Assembly (NCBI RefSeq): GCF_001437075.1
Contig: NZ_JQBX01000011.1
Location: 16,157-80,156, forward strand
Direction of reading: 5' to 3'
DNA length: 64,000 nt
From: Pediococcus stilesii
GTDB lineage: Bacteria; Bacillota; Bacilli; Lactobacillales; Lactobacillaceae
Each line of letters starts with the position of its first letter. Position 1 is the first letter of the stretch. Shown here in pieces: positions 56,934 to 64,000 of the stretch. The translations under genes and the position numbers were made by a program. The notes beneath the pieces were generated by a model. That model made no database searches. It was not told the DNA's origin and worked only from the letters and a program-made list of their open reading frames with translations.

Positions 56934-57716
56934 ATGCGTGATGACTATATTTTTGTGCATTTAGAATCAATTGTTAATTTAATTTATTCGCGCGGAATTA
57001 CAGCAAATGACTTTTTGAAGGGCGTTTTGCAAATACCAACTAATGTTTTGTTGTTAAATCGGCAGGTTGATGATGACTTGGTGATTGACAATCATACTTT
57101 TTTAAATGAAATTAACGGTTCAAAAGAAATTAATCAGTTTTTACTTGAAAATCAGGGCTCTAGAAACTGGGTCGATTTTTCTCAGCGGGATGCACTAAGT
57201 GAGCTAACCCCGCATGATATTGCAGAATTATTGTATATGGGACATATGAAAACCCACCTAGGGACGCCTTTTTCGTACAAATTGCAAAATGATTATGTCT
57301 ATCTCAACATTGGCGAAAACCAGGTTAAGACGTATTATCGACGATTAAAGAATTTTTATTCGGTATTGAATTATTCAATAATTCGGCATGCTGAACAAGC
57401 ATATAATGAACATCGACTGGTGTTTAGGCGTGGAAATAAATTTGCCGAGCTTCCATCAGGAATGGTCCGACAACTGATCCCGGTATTAGGCGAGGGACTA
57501 ATTTTTGCTTTTGATCAAGCTTTTGAACAAGATCGAGAGTATCGAATTCCAATCTTGATTGCTAGTGAAAGTAATTTGGCACCAACATTAAGAAGTAAAG
57601 AATCACTATATAATAATGCACAGCAAATTGCTGTTCTAAAATATAATTTAAGAAGCAAGAATTGGCACTTTATTATTACCAACCCACAGGCGTTTGATTC
57701 GGATGCTCTATACTAA
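56934..57716 (+). CDS. Unknown 260-aa protein following htpX
   Basis: Not recognised. Soluble, no signal peptide or membrane helix. The N-terminal half contains a conserved-looking region with D-I-A-E-L-L-Y-M-G-H-M-K-T-H-L; the centre, Y-Y-R-R-L-K-N-F-Y-S-V-L-N-Y-S-I, is helical and basic; the C-terminal part is predicted alpha/beta. It lies 40 bases after htpX in the same direction and before a strong terminator, so it may be third gene of a lemA-htpX unit. No function proposed. Confidence 0.75.
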   Translation: MRDDYIFVHLESIVNLIYSRGITANDFLKGVLQIPTNVLLLNRQVDDDLVIDNHTFLNEINGSKEINQFLLENQGSRNWVDFSQRDALSELTPHDIAELLYMGHMKTHLGTPFSYKLQNDYVYLNIGENQVKTYYRRLKNFYSVLNYSIIRHAEQAYNEHRLVFRRGNKFAELPSGMVRQLIPVLGEGLIFAFDQAFEQDREYRIPILIASESNLAPTLRSKESLYNNAQQIAVLKYNLRSKNWHFIITNPQAFDSDALY

Positions 57717-57738
57717 ATTTAGCTTTAGTCTAGCCGAC

Positions 57739-57774
57739 AAAAAAGAAAACCTCAATTCGGTTTTCTTTTTTTAT
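57739..57774 (+). terminator. Terminator of lemA-htpX unit
   Basis: A 13-bp perfect stem (57739-57751 with 57759-57771; core gaaaacc/ggttttc), 7-base loop, T-run. Confidence 0.92.
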
Positions 57775-57871
57775 TCGTGCAATTTGACTTCCTAGCGGAT
57801 GGATTATTATGAATTGTTCCTGTGGTATAATTGGACTCAGGTTTTAAAAGATTAAGGAGAGTTTTAGATAA

Positions 57872-59254
57872 ATGAAAATGCAACTTAGCGAAATTGCGCG
57901 CGCATTAGATGCGGATGAAATTCCGGATCAATGGAGCGAGATAGACGTAACTAGTGTTCAGTTTGATAGTCGAAAATTATCGTCTGGGTCGTTGTTTGTT
58001 CCAATTATGGGACAACGTGATGGACATGATTTTATTGAACAAGCGGTTGAGGCAGGAGCTGTTGCAACACTGTGGGGAAGGGAACATCAAGATGATCAAC
58101 CTCAAAACATACCTAGTATTTTAGTTGATGATCCTTTAGCAGCACTTCAAAAACTAGCTAAATATTATTTGGATAAACTAAATCCGAAGGTAGTGGCAAT
58201 TACTGGTAGTAATGGAAAAACAACGACGAAGGATATGACGGCATCAATCTTAGCCTCGGAGTACAACGTAGTTAAAACTCAGGAAAACTTTAATAATGAA
58301 TTAGGGGTTCCGATTACAATTTTAGGGATGAGTTCGAACACGGAAATTTTGGTTGTTGAGTTGGGGATGGATCGTCCGGGTCAACTTCATTTTCTCAGCG
58401 ACTTAGTTCAACCAGATATTGCAGTAATTACAATGATTGGTGAAGCGCACATTGAATTTTTCAAAACGCGCGACCGAATTGCGGATGCCAAAATGGAAAT
58501 TACCGATGGAATGAAGGAGGACGGGTGCTTTGTATTTAATGGCGACGAGCCCCTCCTTACAAAACGGGCGGAAGATGTGGATGTAGAGCACTTTACCTTT
58601 GGACTGAAAAGTGACAACAACATTCATGCTTTTGATATTAAGAGCCAAGATCAAACCACGAGTTTTAAGACTAATTTGGACGAAGAAGCAGTTGTAACGA
58701 TTCCGGTGATTGGTGATTACAACGTAACTAATGCTTTAGCAGCAATGGCTGTTGGGGAAAAATATCATATAAGTGTTCAAAATGAGATTAAGGCATTGGC
58801 AAAATTTGATTTGACTAAAAATCGGACCCAATGGTTAACTGGTAAAAATGGTGAACGAATTTTAAGCGATGTCTATAATTCGAATCCGACGGCAGCTAAA
58901 GCGGTGCTGGATTCGTTTGCCAATACGGAAAGCAATGGGAAACGCTACGTTGTTTTAGGTGATATGCTAGAGCTTGGCGATGATGCGGATGAAATGCATG
59001 CAAGTTTAGCTGAGAAGTTAAGTCCGGCTCGATTTGCGGCAGTCTATTTAATCGGCCCGCATATGAAAGCGTTGCGAGATCGGCTGCTTAATGAAAAAAT
59101 TTATGATGCAGGTGCAGTTTATTATTATGATGCAGATGAACTAACGCGCTTAAGTCGAGACTTAAATCATCAATTAACGGCGAGCGATAGTGTCCTATTA
59201 AAAGGAAGTCACGGAATTCACCTTGAAAATGTTGTTGATGAATTAGAAGCTTAA
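57872..59254 (+). CDS. murF: UDP-N-acetylmuramoyl-tripeptide--D-alanyl-D-alanine ligase MurF
   Basis: 460 aa, adds the D-Ala-D-Ala dipeptide to the peptidoglycan precursor. N-terminal domain with V-Q-F-D-S-R-K; ATP loop I-T-G-S-N-G-K-T-T-T-K (about 109-119); the Mur-ligase motif Y-N-S-N-P-T-A near 330 and G-D-M-L-E-L-G. An extended -10 promoter element (TGGTATAAT, about 57822-57830) precedes it. aggaga lies 10 bases before ATG. Terminator follows. Confidence 0.95.
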   Translation: MKMQLSEIARALDADEIPDQWSEIDVTSVQFDSRKLSSGSLFVPIMGQRDGHDFIEQAVEAGAVATLWGREHQDDQPQNIPSILVDDPLAALQKLAKYYLDKLNPKVVAITGSNGKTTTKDMTASILASEYNVVKTQENFNNELGVPITILGMSSNTEILVVELGMDRPGQLHFLSDLVQPDIAVITMIGEAHIEFFKTRDRIADAKMEITDGMKEDGCFVFNGDEPLLTKRAEDVDVEHFTFGLKSDNNIHAFDIKSQDQTTSFKTNLDEEAVVTIPVIGDYNVTNALAAMAVGEKYHISVQNEIKALAKFDLTKNRTQWLTGKNGERILSDVYNSNPTAAKAVLDSFANTESNGKRYVVLGDMLELGDDADEMHASLAEKLSPARFAAVYLIGPHMKALRDRLLNEKIYDAGAVYYYDADELTRLSRDLNHQLTASDSVLLKGSHGIHLENVVDELEA

Positions 59255-59297
59255 AACTATTTAGAGTTAATCAAAATTAGTTTTGCTTAAATAAGCT

Positions 59298-59336
59298 AAG
59301 GCCATGATGAAGCTAAGGTGATCATGGCCTTTTTAT
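59298..59336 (+). terminator. Terminator of murF
   Basis: Stem aaggccatga (59298-59307) with tcatggcctt (59322-59331), 14-base loop, T-run. Confidence 0.9.
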
Positions 59337-59480
59337 TTTTAAGAATGTTGGTTTAATGCGAAACGGGAAAATCGATTTTTTAAAGATTAACGAATTCCCG
59401 TCGTAACAGCGTTTTCATGAACTTTTGATTTGCTAAACCATATTTAGGGGTGTATGATTATAAAGTTATGTTTACACGAT

Positions 59481-59531
59481 TGTTACTGTGGGGTGACCCT
59501 AAAAAGACGGATTTTCTTTGATGCAGTAACA
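59481..59531 (+). promoter_or_regulatory. Hairpin in the cshA leader
   Basis: Arms tgttactg (59481-59488) and cagtaaca (59524-59531) can fold the 5' untranslated part directly before the ribosome site aggagg at 59539-59544. Cold-shock helicase genes often carry folded leaders; a regulatory role is only a guess. Confidence 0.35.
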
Positions 59532-59552
59532 GAAATTTAGGAGGAAATATAT

Positions 59553-61124
59553 TTGAAATTTACCGAACTAGGGCTAGACGAAAACATTTTAAAAGCTGTT
59601 TTAGATAACGGATACGAGGAGCCAACTCCTATCCAAGCTGAAACAATTCCTGGTGTTTTAGAAGGAAAAGATATTATTGGACAAGCTCAGACAGGTACTG
59701 GTAAGACAGCTGCCTTTGGGTTACCAATTTTACAAAATGTTGATCTAGACAATCCTAATATCCAAGCAATTATTATCTCGCCAACACGTGAGTTGGCTGC
59801 TCAAACACAAGCAGAGATTTTTAAATTAGGAAAATATAAAAAAGCTAAGGTTCAAGTAGTTTATGGTGGTTCTGATATTCGTCGTCAGATTAATGCACTA
59901 AAGAGCCACCCACAAATTGTAGTTGGAACACCTGGCCGTTTGCTTGATCATATCGGACGGAAAACAATTCGTCTTGATCATGTAAAAACGTTGGTTCTGG
60001 ATGAGGCTGATGACATGTTAGACATGGGATTCTTGCCAGACATCGAACAAATCATCGAACAAACACCAAGTGATCGTCAAACCTTATTATTCTCAGCGAC
60101 AATGCCCGCACCAATTAAAAAAATTGGTGTGAAATTCATGACTGATCCAAAGCAAATTACAGTTAAATCAAAAGAATTAACGGCTGATTTAGTGGATCAA
60201 TACTATGTTCGCTCAAAAGAATTCGAAAAGTTTGATATTTTAACTCGAGTAATTGATGTTCAATCACCAAAATTGGCAGTTGTTTTTGGTCGTACAAAAC
60301 GTCGAGTTGATGAAGTTGCGAAGGGATTAGTTGCACGGGGATACAACGCCGCTGGAATCCATGGTGATTTAACCCAACAACGTCGAATGAGCATCCTGCA
60401 TCAATTCCGTGATGGACAATTAGATATCTTAGTTGCCACAGACGTTGCGGCTCGTGGACTAGATATTTCTGGTGTTACGCACGTTTATAACTACGATATT
60501 CCGCAAGATCCAGAAAGTTATGTTCACCGTATTGGACGGACTGGTCGTGCTGGAGCACACGGTACATCTGTTACCTTTGTAACTAATTGGGAAATGGATT
60601 ACTTACGCGATGTTGAACGGCTAACTAAGAAACGTTTACTACCTTTGAAGCCACCAACAGAAGAAGAAGCTTTTGCTGGTCGAGCAGCGATGGCTGAACA
60701 AAATATCCAAGAATTAGTTCAAAAAACAGATGTTACAAAATTCGAAGAGCAAGCCGAACATCTTTTAGAACAGTATGACGCCAAGACCTTGGTTGCTGCG
60801 CTGTTAAACGATGAGACGAAAGCGGATGCTAGCGAAATCAAAGTTAAAATCACACCAGAACGTCCACTCCCACGGAAAAAGAATGGTAGCAACCGAAGCA
60901 ACAACAAGGGTGGCTATCGTGGTGGAAACCGTCGTGGAAATGGCGGCGGTCACCGTGGTAACGGTAATGGTCGAAGTGGAAATGGTAAGTGGAACAATGA
61001 CCGTAAAGGCGGCAAGTCACGCTTTGGACGTGATGACCGTAATCATGGCGGTAACAAACGTAACGATCGGAATTCTGGTAACAAGGGTGGCGCTAATCGC
61101 CAATTTGTTATTAAAGAAAAATAA
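59553..61124 (+). CDS. cshA: DEAD-box ATP-dependent RNA helicase CshA
   Basis: 523 aa. Q motif with P-T-P-I-Q (about 26-30), A-Q-T-G-T-G-K-T (motif I, about 44-51), P-T-R-E-L-A (Ia), D-E-A-D (II), S-A-T (III), A-R-G-L-D-I (V) and H-R-I-G-R-T-G-R (VI). The C-terminal 80 residues are Arg/Gly/Asn-rich with RGG-like repeats for RNA binding. It unwinds RNA in ribosome assembly and mRNA decay, important in the cold. Start is TTG with aggagg upstream. Confidence 0.95.
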   Translation: MKFTELGLDENILKAVLDNGYEEPTPIQAETIPGVLEGKDIIGQAQTGTGKTAAFGLPILQNVDLDNPNIQAIIISPTRELAAQTQAEIFKLGKYKKAKVQVVYGGSDIRRQINALKSHPQIVVGTPGRLLDHIGRKTIRLDHVKTLVLDEADDMLDMGFLPDIEQIIEQTPSDRQTLLFSATMPAPIKKIGVKFMTDPKQITVKSKELTADLVDQYYVRSKEFEKFDILTRVIDVQSPKLAVVFGRTKRRVDEVAKGLVARGYNAAGIHGDLTQQRRMSILHQFRDGQLDILVATDVAARGLDISGVTHVYNYDIPQDPESYVHRIGRTGRAGAHGTSVTFVTNWEMDYLRDVERLTKKRLLPLKPPTEEEAFAGRAAMAEQNIQELVQKTDVTKFEEQAEHLLEQYDAKTLVAALLNDETKADASEIKVKITPERPLPRKKNGSNRSNNKGGYRGGNRRGNGGGHRGNGNGRSGNGKWNNDRKGGKSRFGRDDRNHGGNKRNDRNSGNKGGANRQFVIKEK

Positions 61125-61133
61125 TATCCAGAA

Positions 61134-61162
61134 AAAGTCGCTTAAAGAGCGGCTTTTTTTAT
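61134..61162 (+). terminator. Terminator of cshA
   Basis: Stem aaagtcgct (61134-61142) with agcggcttt (61148-61156; one G-T), 5-base loop, T-run. Confidence 0.88.
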
Positions 61163-61268
61163 AGAATCAAGTTAAAAATAACTCTAAATTACCAACCATT
61201 GATAAAAAGGATTATTTTAATTCGATTATTTTTTTGATACAATAGGAGCATTGTTGGGGGGAATCAGG

Positions 61269-61625
61269 ATGATTTATGGGATTGGTATTGATATTACGAA
61301 CATCGATCGGTTTAGAACTCTTCATAATCCGGAAACCTTTATTAGTCGCGTTTTAACGCCGAATGAGTTTGCTGAATGGAAATCTAAAAAAGGGCAGCGC
61401 GCATATGAATTTCTGGCAGGACGTTTTTCAGTTAAAGAATCGTACAGTAAGGCTTACGGAACCGGATTGGGCAAGAAGCTGAACTTTCAAGATATTGAGA
61501 TTGATTACGATGAAACTGGAAAGCCAATTATTACGAAGCATCCATTTGATGGAATCGTTCATGTATCAATATCGCATTCTGACCACCACGTTGTCACACA
61601 GGTAATTTTAGAGGGGGATAAATGA
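61269..61625 (+). CDS. acpS: Holo-[acyl-carrier-protein] synthase AcpS
   Basis: 118 aa. Transfers phosphopantetheine from CoA to carrier proteins such as fatty acid ACP and perhaps DltC. Conserved [10 protein letters not shown] (Asp metal ligand) and G-R-F-S-V-K-E-S (Glu). ATG 61269 has gggggg 7 bases upstream; a TTG at 61251 in frame would contain that site. Its stop overlaps the alr start by four bases (ATGA). Confidence 0.95.
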   Translation: MIYGIGIDITNIDRFRTLHNPETFISRVLTPNEFAEWKSKKGQRAYEFLAGRFSVKESYSKAYGTGLGKKLNFQDIEIDYDETGKPIITKHPFDGIVHVSISHSDHHVVTQVILEGDK

Positions 61626-62752
61626 TGGTTGTAGGACTTCACCGTTCCAGCAGATTAGTTATTGATGCTGAAGCAATCAGATATAATGTTAGAACTGAAA
61701 TTGAGCGATTAGATCAACAAAGTGAACTATTTGCGGTGATTAAGGCTAATGGATATGGTCATGGAATTACGAAGGTAGCGCAGTTTACAAAAGAAGCAGG
61801 TGCGACTGGGTTTTGCGTGGCGATACTAGATGAAGCATTAGAACTTAGAGAGGCCGGGTTTGAAGAGCCAATTTTAGTTTTGGGTATTACTGAAGTGAAA
61901 TGGGCGAAACTAGCGGCTGACCATGATATCTCGTTAACGGTTGGTGATTTAGAGTGGTTAAAGACCGCAAGTCAATTGATTGGTGACAAGCAGCAACTAA
62001 AAGTTCATTTGGCATTGGATACCGGAATGGGAAGAATTGGGTTTCAGAGCGAAGAGGCATTTCAAGAGGCTGCAAGTTATCTTGAAAATACAGCAAAGTT
62101 TAACTTTGAAGGTGTCTTTACCCACTTTGCAACGGCCGATGAAAAAGATAAAAAATATTTTGATTTACAGGTTAATCGTTTTCATAGCTTCATGAAAAGG
62201 CTTGTAAAACGTCCGAAGTATGTCCATGTTTCAAATACGGCAACCAGTTTATGGCATGCAGCCTGTAATGGGAATATGATTCGGTTTGGGGTTGGCATTT
62301 ATGGCATGAATCCATCTGGTCGAGCTTTAAATCCACCATACGATTTGAAGCCTGCTATGAGTTTGGAATCCGAAATTTCGTTCTCGAAACTTTTAAAAAA
62401 GGGCCGCTCAGTTAGTTACGGTGCGACTTATACAGCATCGGAAGATCAGTACATCGGCACTATTCCAATTGGTTATGCGGATGGTTATGAACGCCGCTTA
62501 CAAGGGTTTCATGTCCTAATTGATGGACAATTTTGTGAAATTGTTGGTCGCGTATGCATGGATCAGTTAATGGTACGAATGCCTAAACTATATCCAGTCG
62601 GTACCAAGGTGATTTTGGCGGGCCGCTCTGGAAACCAAGCGATTAGCATGACAGATATTGCTGAATATGCGGGGACCATTAATTACGAAATAACTTGTGG
62701 ATTTACTGAGCGACTACCACGAACTTATAACCATGAATATATAGAAAAATAA
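61622..62752 (+). CDS. alr: Alanine racemase
   Basis: 376 aa, PLP enzyme making D-Ala for peptidoglycan and for teichoic acid D-alanylation by Dlt. PLP lysine in [11 protein letters not shown] (about 38-48), second-domain catalytic Tyr in V-S-Y-G-A-T-Y, and C-M-D-Q-L-M-V. Two adjacent ATG codons (61622 and 61625) are possible starts, both after gaggggga. Coupled to acpS; mazEF-like genes follow. Confidence 0.95.
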   Translation: MMVVGLHRSSRLVIDAEAIRYNVRTEIERLDQQSELFAVIKANGYGHGITKVAQFTKEAGATGFCVAILDEALELREAGFEEPILVLGITEVKWAKLAADHDISLTVGDLEWLKTASQLIGDKQQLKVHLALDTGMGRIGFQSEEAFQEAASYLENTAKFNFEGVFTHFATADEKDKKYFDLQVNRFHSFMKRLVKRPKYVHVSNTATSLWHAACNGNMIRFGVGIYGMNPSGRALNPPYDLKPAMSLESEISFSKLLKKGRSVSYGATYTASEDQYIGTIPIGYADGYERRLQGFHVLIDGQFCEIVGRVCMDQLMVRMPKLYPVGTKVILAGRSGNQAISMTDIAEYAGTINYEITCGFTERLPRTYNHEYIEK

Positions 62753-62805
62753 GTGAATCAATGTTATGATGATGGTAACAACTAATAGTACAGGAGAGCA
62801 ATCTT

Positions 62806-63045
62806 ATGAATGATCAAACAAGAGATATGTCAGTTAAAAAAGAGACCTATTGCGAAATGTTTGGTGTTGAACCTAACCGGGTGAATGATGACTTTGTGAA
62901 GGGCTTTTTTGTGCGCCATGCTGGGGAACATCTGGAACAATTAAAGAGCGGATATATTCAGATGGCGGACATTAATGCTGAGATTACTCACGATTTTTCT
63001 TCGTGTGAAGCGGATTGTGAAAGACGTGTACTTGAACAGTACTAA
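62806..63045 (+). CDS. mazE: MazE/EndoAI-like antitoxin
   Basis: 79 aa immediately before mazF. The C-terminal half (G-Y-I-Q-M-A-D-I-N-A-E-I...C-E-A-D-C-E-R-R-V) resembles the toxin-binding tail of EndoAI, which in Bacillus reads G-Y-x-x-M-x-x-I-N-x-x-I. The N-terminal region does not show the usual ribbon-helix-helix pattern clearly and the protein is about 14 residues shorter, so DNA binding is uncertain. It contains three Cys residues. Gagagca precedes ATG. Confidence 0.7.
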   Translation: MNDQTRDMSVKKETYCEMFGVEPNRVNDDFVKGFFVRHAGEHLEQLKSGYIQMADINAEITHDFSSCEADCERRVLEQY

Positions 63046-63064
63046 AATATAATGGGGTGACACT

Positions 63065-63427
63065 GTGGGCGAATCTGTGATAAAACGAGGGGATTTGTTC
63101 TATGCGGACTTGTCACCAGTTGTCGGTTCAGAACAGGGCGGGATGCGCCCTGTTTTAGTTATCCAAAATAACATAGGCAATCATTACAGCCCAACGGTTA
63201 TTATTGCAGCAATCACATCAAAAATCGCCAAGCCCAAGATGCCGACTCACGTTGGAATTAAGGCTGGGGAAGCTGGGATTAGCCGGAATTCAGTTATTTT
63301 AATGGAGCAGATTCGGACAATTGATAAACAACGTCTACATGATAAAATTGGTCGACTAGACGATCAAAAAATGAATCAGGTTGACGAGTCCTTAAGGGTT
63401 AGTTTGGGACTCGTTTCCAATACATAG
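63065..63427 (+). CDS. mazF: MazF/PemK family endoribonuclease toxin (NdoA-like)
   Basis: 120 aa. Cuts mRNA at short sequences; housekeeping copy next to alr in many Firmicutes. Motifs: K-R-G-D-L-F-Y-A-D-L-S-P-V-V-G-S-E-Q-G-G-x-R-P-V-L-V-I-Q-N (residues about 7-35) and the catalytic Thr/Ser in A-A-I-T-S-K. Start is GTG with ggggtg 6 bases upstream. Pairs with the antitoxin 19 bases before. Confidence 0.93.
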   Translation: MGESVIKRGDLFYADLSPVVGSEQGGMRPVLVIQNNIGNHYSPTVIIAAITSKIAKPKMPTHVGIKAGEAGISRNSVILMEQIRTIDKQRLHDKIGRLDDQKMNQVDESLRVSLGLVSNT

Positions 63428-63433
63428 TATAAT

Positions 63434-63472
63434 AAAGGCGATTTTAGGTTAAAATCTAGGGTCGTCTTTTTA
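63434..63472 (+). terminator. Terminator of alr-mazEF
   Basis: Stem aaaggcga (63434-63441) with tcgtcttt (63462-63469), inner pairing gatttta/taaaatc, T-run. Confidence 0.75.
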
Positions 63473-63503
63473 ACTACATTAAAACTGGAATGGGGTGTGA
63501 TGA

Positions 63504-63869
63504 TTGGGAAAAATAGAAATTGTTAGGATTTATGACCACGAACAGCCGCAAGATGCTTATCGAATATTAGTCGATCGCGTTTGGCCCCGTGGAATTTCAA
63601 AAGTTCGAGCAAAGCTAGATCGGTGGGCAAAAGAAATTGCGCCAACGGCTGACTTACGGAAGTGGTTTAATCATGAAGATGAAAAATATTCGGAATTTAG
63701 GACCAAGTACGAAAAAGAGCTAGATTCTAATCCCGCAACATCCGAATTTATTGATTCTGTAGAAGCACAACTGGAAAAAAGTGACGTTTTATTCCTATTT
63801 GCGGCTAAAAATATTCCTCACAATCAAGCGGTGGTGTTAAAGGAATACGTCGAGAAAAAATTAAAGTAA
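63504..63869 (+). CDS. DUF488 family protein
   Basis: 121 aa. Typical DUF488 pattern: R-I-Y-D...Y-R-I-L-V-D-R-V-W-P-R-G-I-S-K, L-D-R-W-A-K-E-I-A-P-T-A-D-L-R-K-W-F and F-L-F-A-A-K. Function unknown in the family. Start TTG with ggggtgtga 4-12 bases upstream. The frame continues after its stop into a repeat-bearing stretch at the window end. Confidence 0.88.
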   Translation: MGKIEIVRIYDHEQPQDAYRILVDRVWPRGISKVRAKLDRWAKEIAPTADLRKWFNHEDEKYSEFRTKYEKELDSNPATSEFIDSVEAQLEKSDVLFLFAAKNIPHNQAVVLKEYVEKKLK

Positions 63870-63881
63870 GTAATTGAAGCA

Positions 63882-63930
63882 GTTGGTGTAGGAATTGGTG
63901 CGCTAATCGGTGTAGGAATTGGTGCGCTAA
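63882..63930 (+). repeat. Tandem 24-bp duplication
   Basis: The 23-24-base unit ggtgtaggaattggtgcgct+aat is present twice in direct succession (63883-63906 and 63907-63930). In the same frame as the DUF488 gene (after its stop) it reads G-V-G-I-G-A-L-I twice, part of a hydrophobic Gly-rich segment followed by a charged stretch that is open to the window edge. No start codon is seen for this frame. Confidence 0.75.
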
Positions 63931-64000
63931 TTTTAAAATATTTAGCTTTAAGATATCAAAAAGAGGATCACAATTTGACCTGTACCCCAGAAGTTAAAGT

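Noticed and set aside
60811..61164. 117-aa frame overlapping the end of cshA
   Set aside because: Shadow of the Arg/Gly-rich tail in another frame; no ribosome site.

Overview
The window is 64 kb of a low-GC Firmicute chromosome, and everything points to the family Lactobacillaceae: complete dltXABCD, tag/tar-type teichoic acid genes, RibU under an FMN riboswitch, a DHA2 exporter with a DUF4811 partner, an RpoE (delta) - PyrG - MurA - Rho - L31B block, and MurF - CshA - AcpS - Alr - MazEF. I do not assign a genus. No rRNA, tRNA, CRISPR, IS element or prophage was seen.

Layout. 1-3.9 kb: end of an ABC-2 exporter, TetR regulator, exoA and ligA. 3.9-20 kb: cell-surface polymer region with a GtrA / polyprenyl-phosphate GT2 / DUF6056-like set, TagG-TagH teichoic acid exporter, a two-module TagF-like polymerase, a GT-C gene broken by an in-frame stop, a serine hydrolase, a TagB/TagF-like transferase and a 980-aa LtaS-family protein. 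20-24.7 kb: amino-acid ABC binding-protein/permease fusion, argG and argH, with a degenerate duplicated element between argG and argH. 24.7-28.5 kb: DUF4811 + DHA2 exporter divergent from a MerR regulator, then FMN riboswitch + ribU. 28.9-33.4 kb: dltXABCD (D-alanylation of teichoic acids). 33.4-45 kb: YitT, a frameshifted FAD/NAD(P)-binding protein, an OppA-like lipoprotein behind an unusual leader, HAD phosphatases, CPBP protease, MATE exporter, two tandem paralogues of unknown function, and a ROK protein. 45-53 kb: HD phosphohydrolase, YwiB-like protein, rpoE, pyrG with a CTP-type attenuator, murA, rho, rpmE2. 53-64 kb: MFS exporter divergent from sortase A, lemA-htpX, an unknown 260-aa protein, murF, cshA, acpS-alr, mazEF, and a DUF488 protein.

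How the parts fit. Much of the window serves the envelope: teichoic acid polymerisation (TagF-like), export (TagGH), glycosylation (GtrA/GT2/GT-C), glycerophosphate polymerisation (LtaS-like), D-alanylation (Dlt), peptidoglycan precursors (MurA, MurF, Alr) and sortase anchoring. Gene control is largely by RNA leaders and terminator hairpins: an FMN riboswitch, a pyrG leader beginning GGGC with a C-run terminator, and the leader of the OppA-like gene.

Most interesting candidate: the 36.42-36.74 kb leader. It has a clean sigma-A promoter, a 26-codon reading frame with an optimal ribosome-binding site and three clustered Cys codons, a hairpin whose 5' arm contains those Cys codons, a strong intrinsic terminator, then a second 16-codon frame again with three clustered Cys codons, then the lipoprotein gene. 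I infer a cysteine-sensing leader-peptide attenuator controlling a peptide- (possibly cysteine-peptide-) uptake lipoprotein. Other points: MurA has Asp in place of the catalytic Cys, two genes are broken (one nonsense, one homopolymer frameshift), and the MerR/exporter divergent promoters have their -35 boxes on the two arms of one palindrome.
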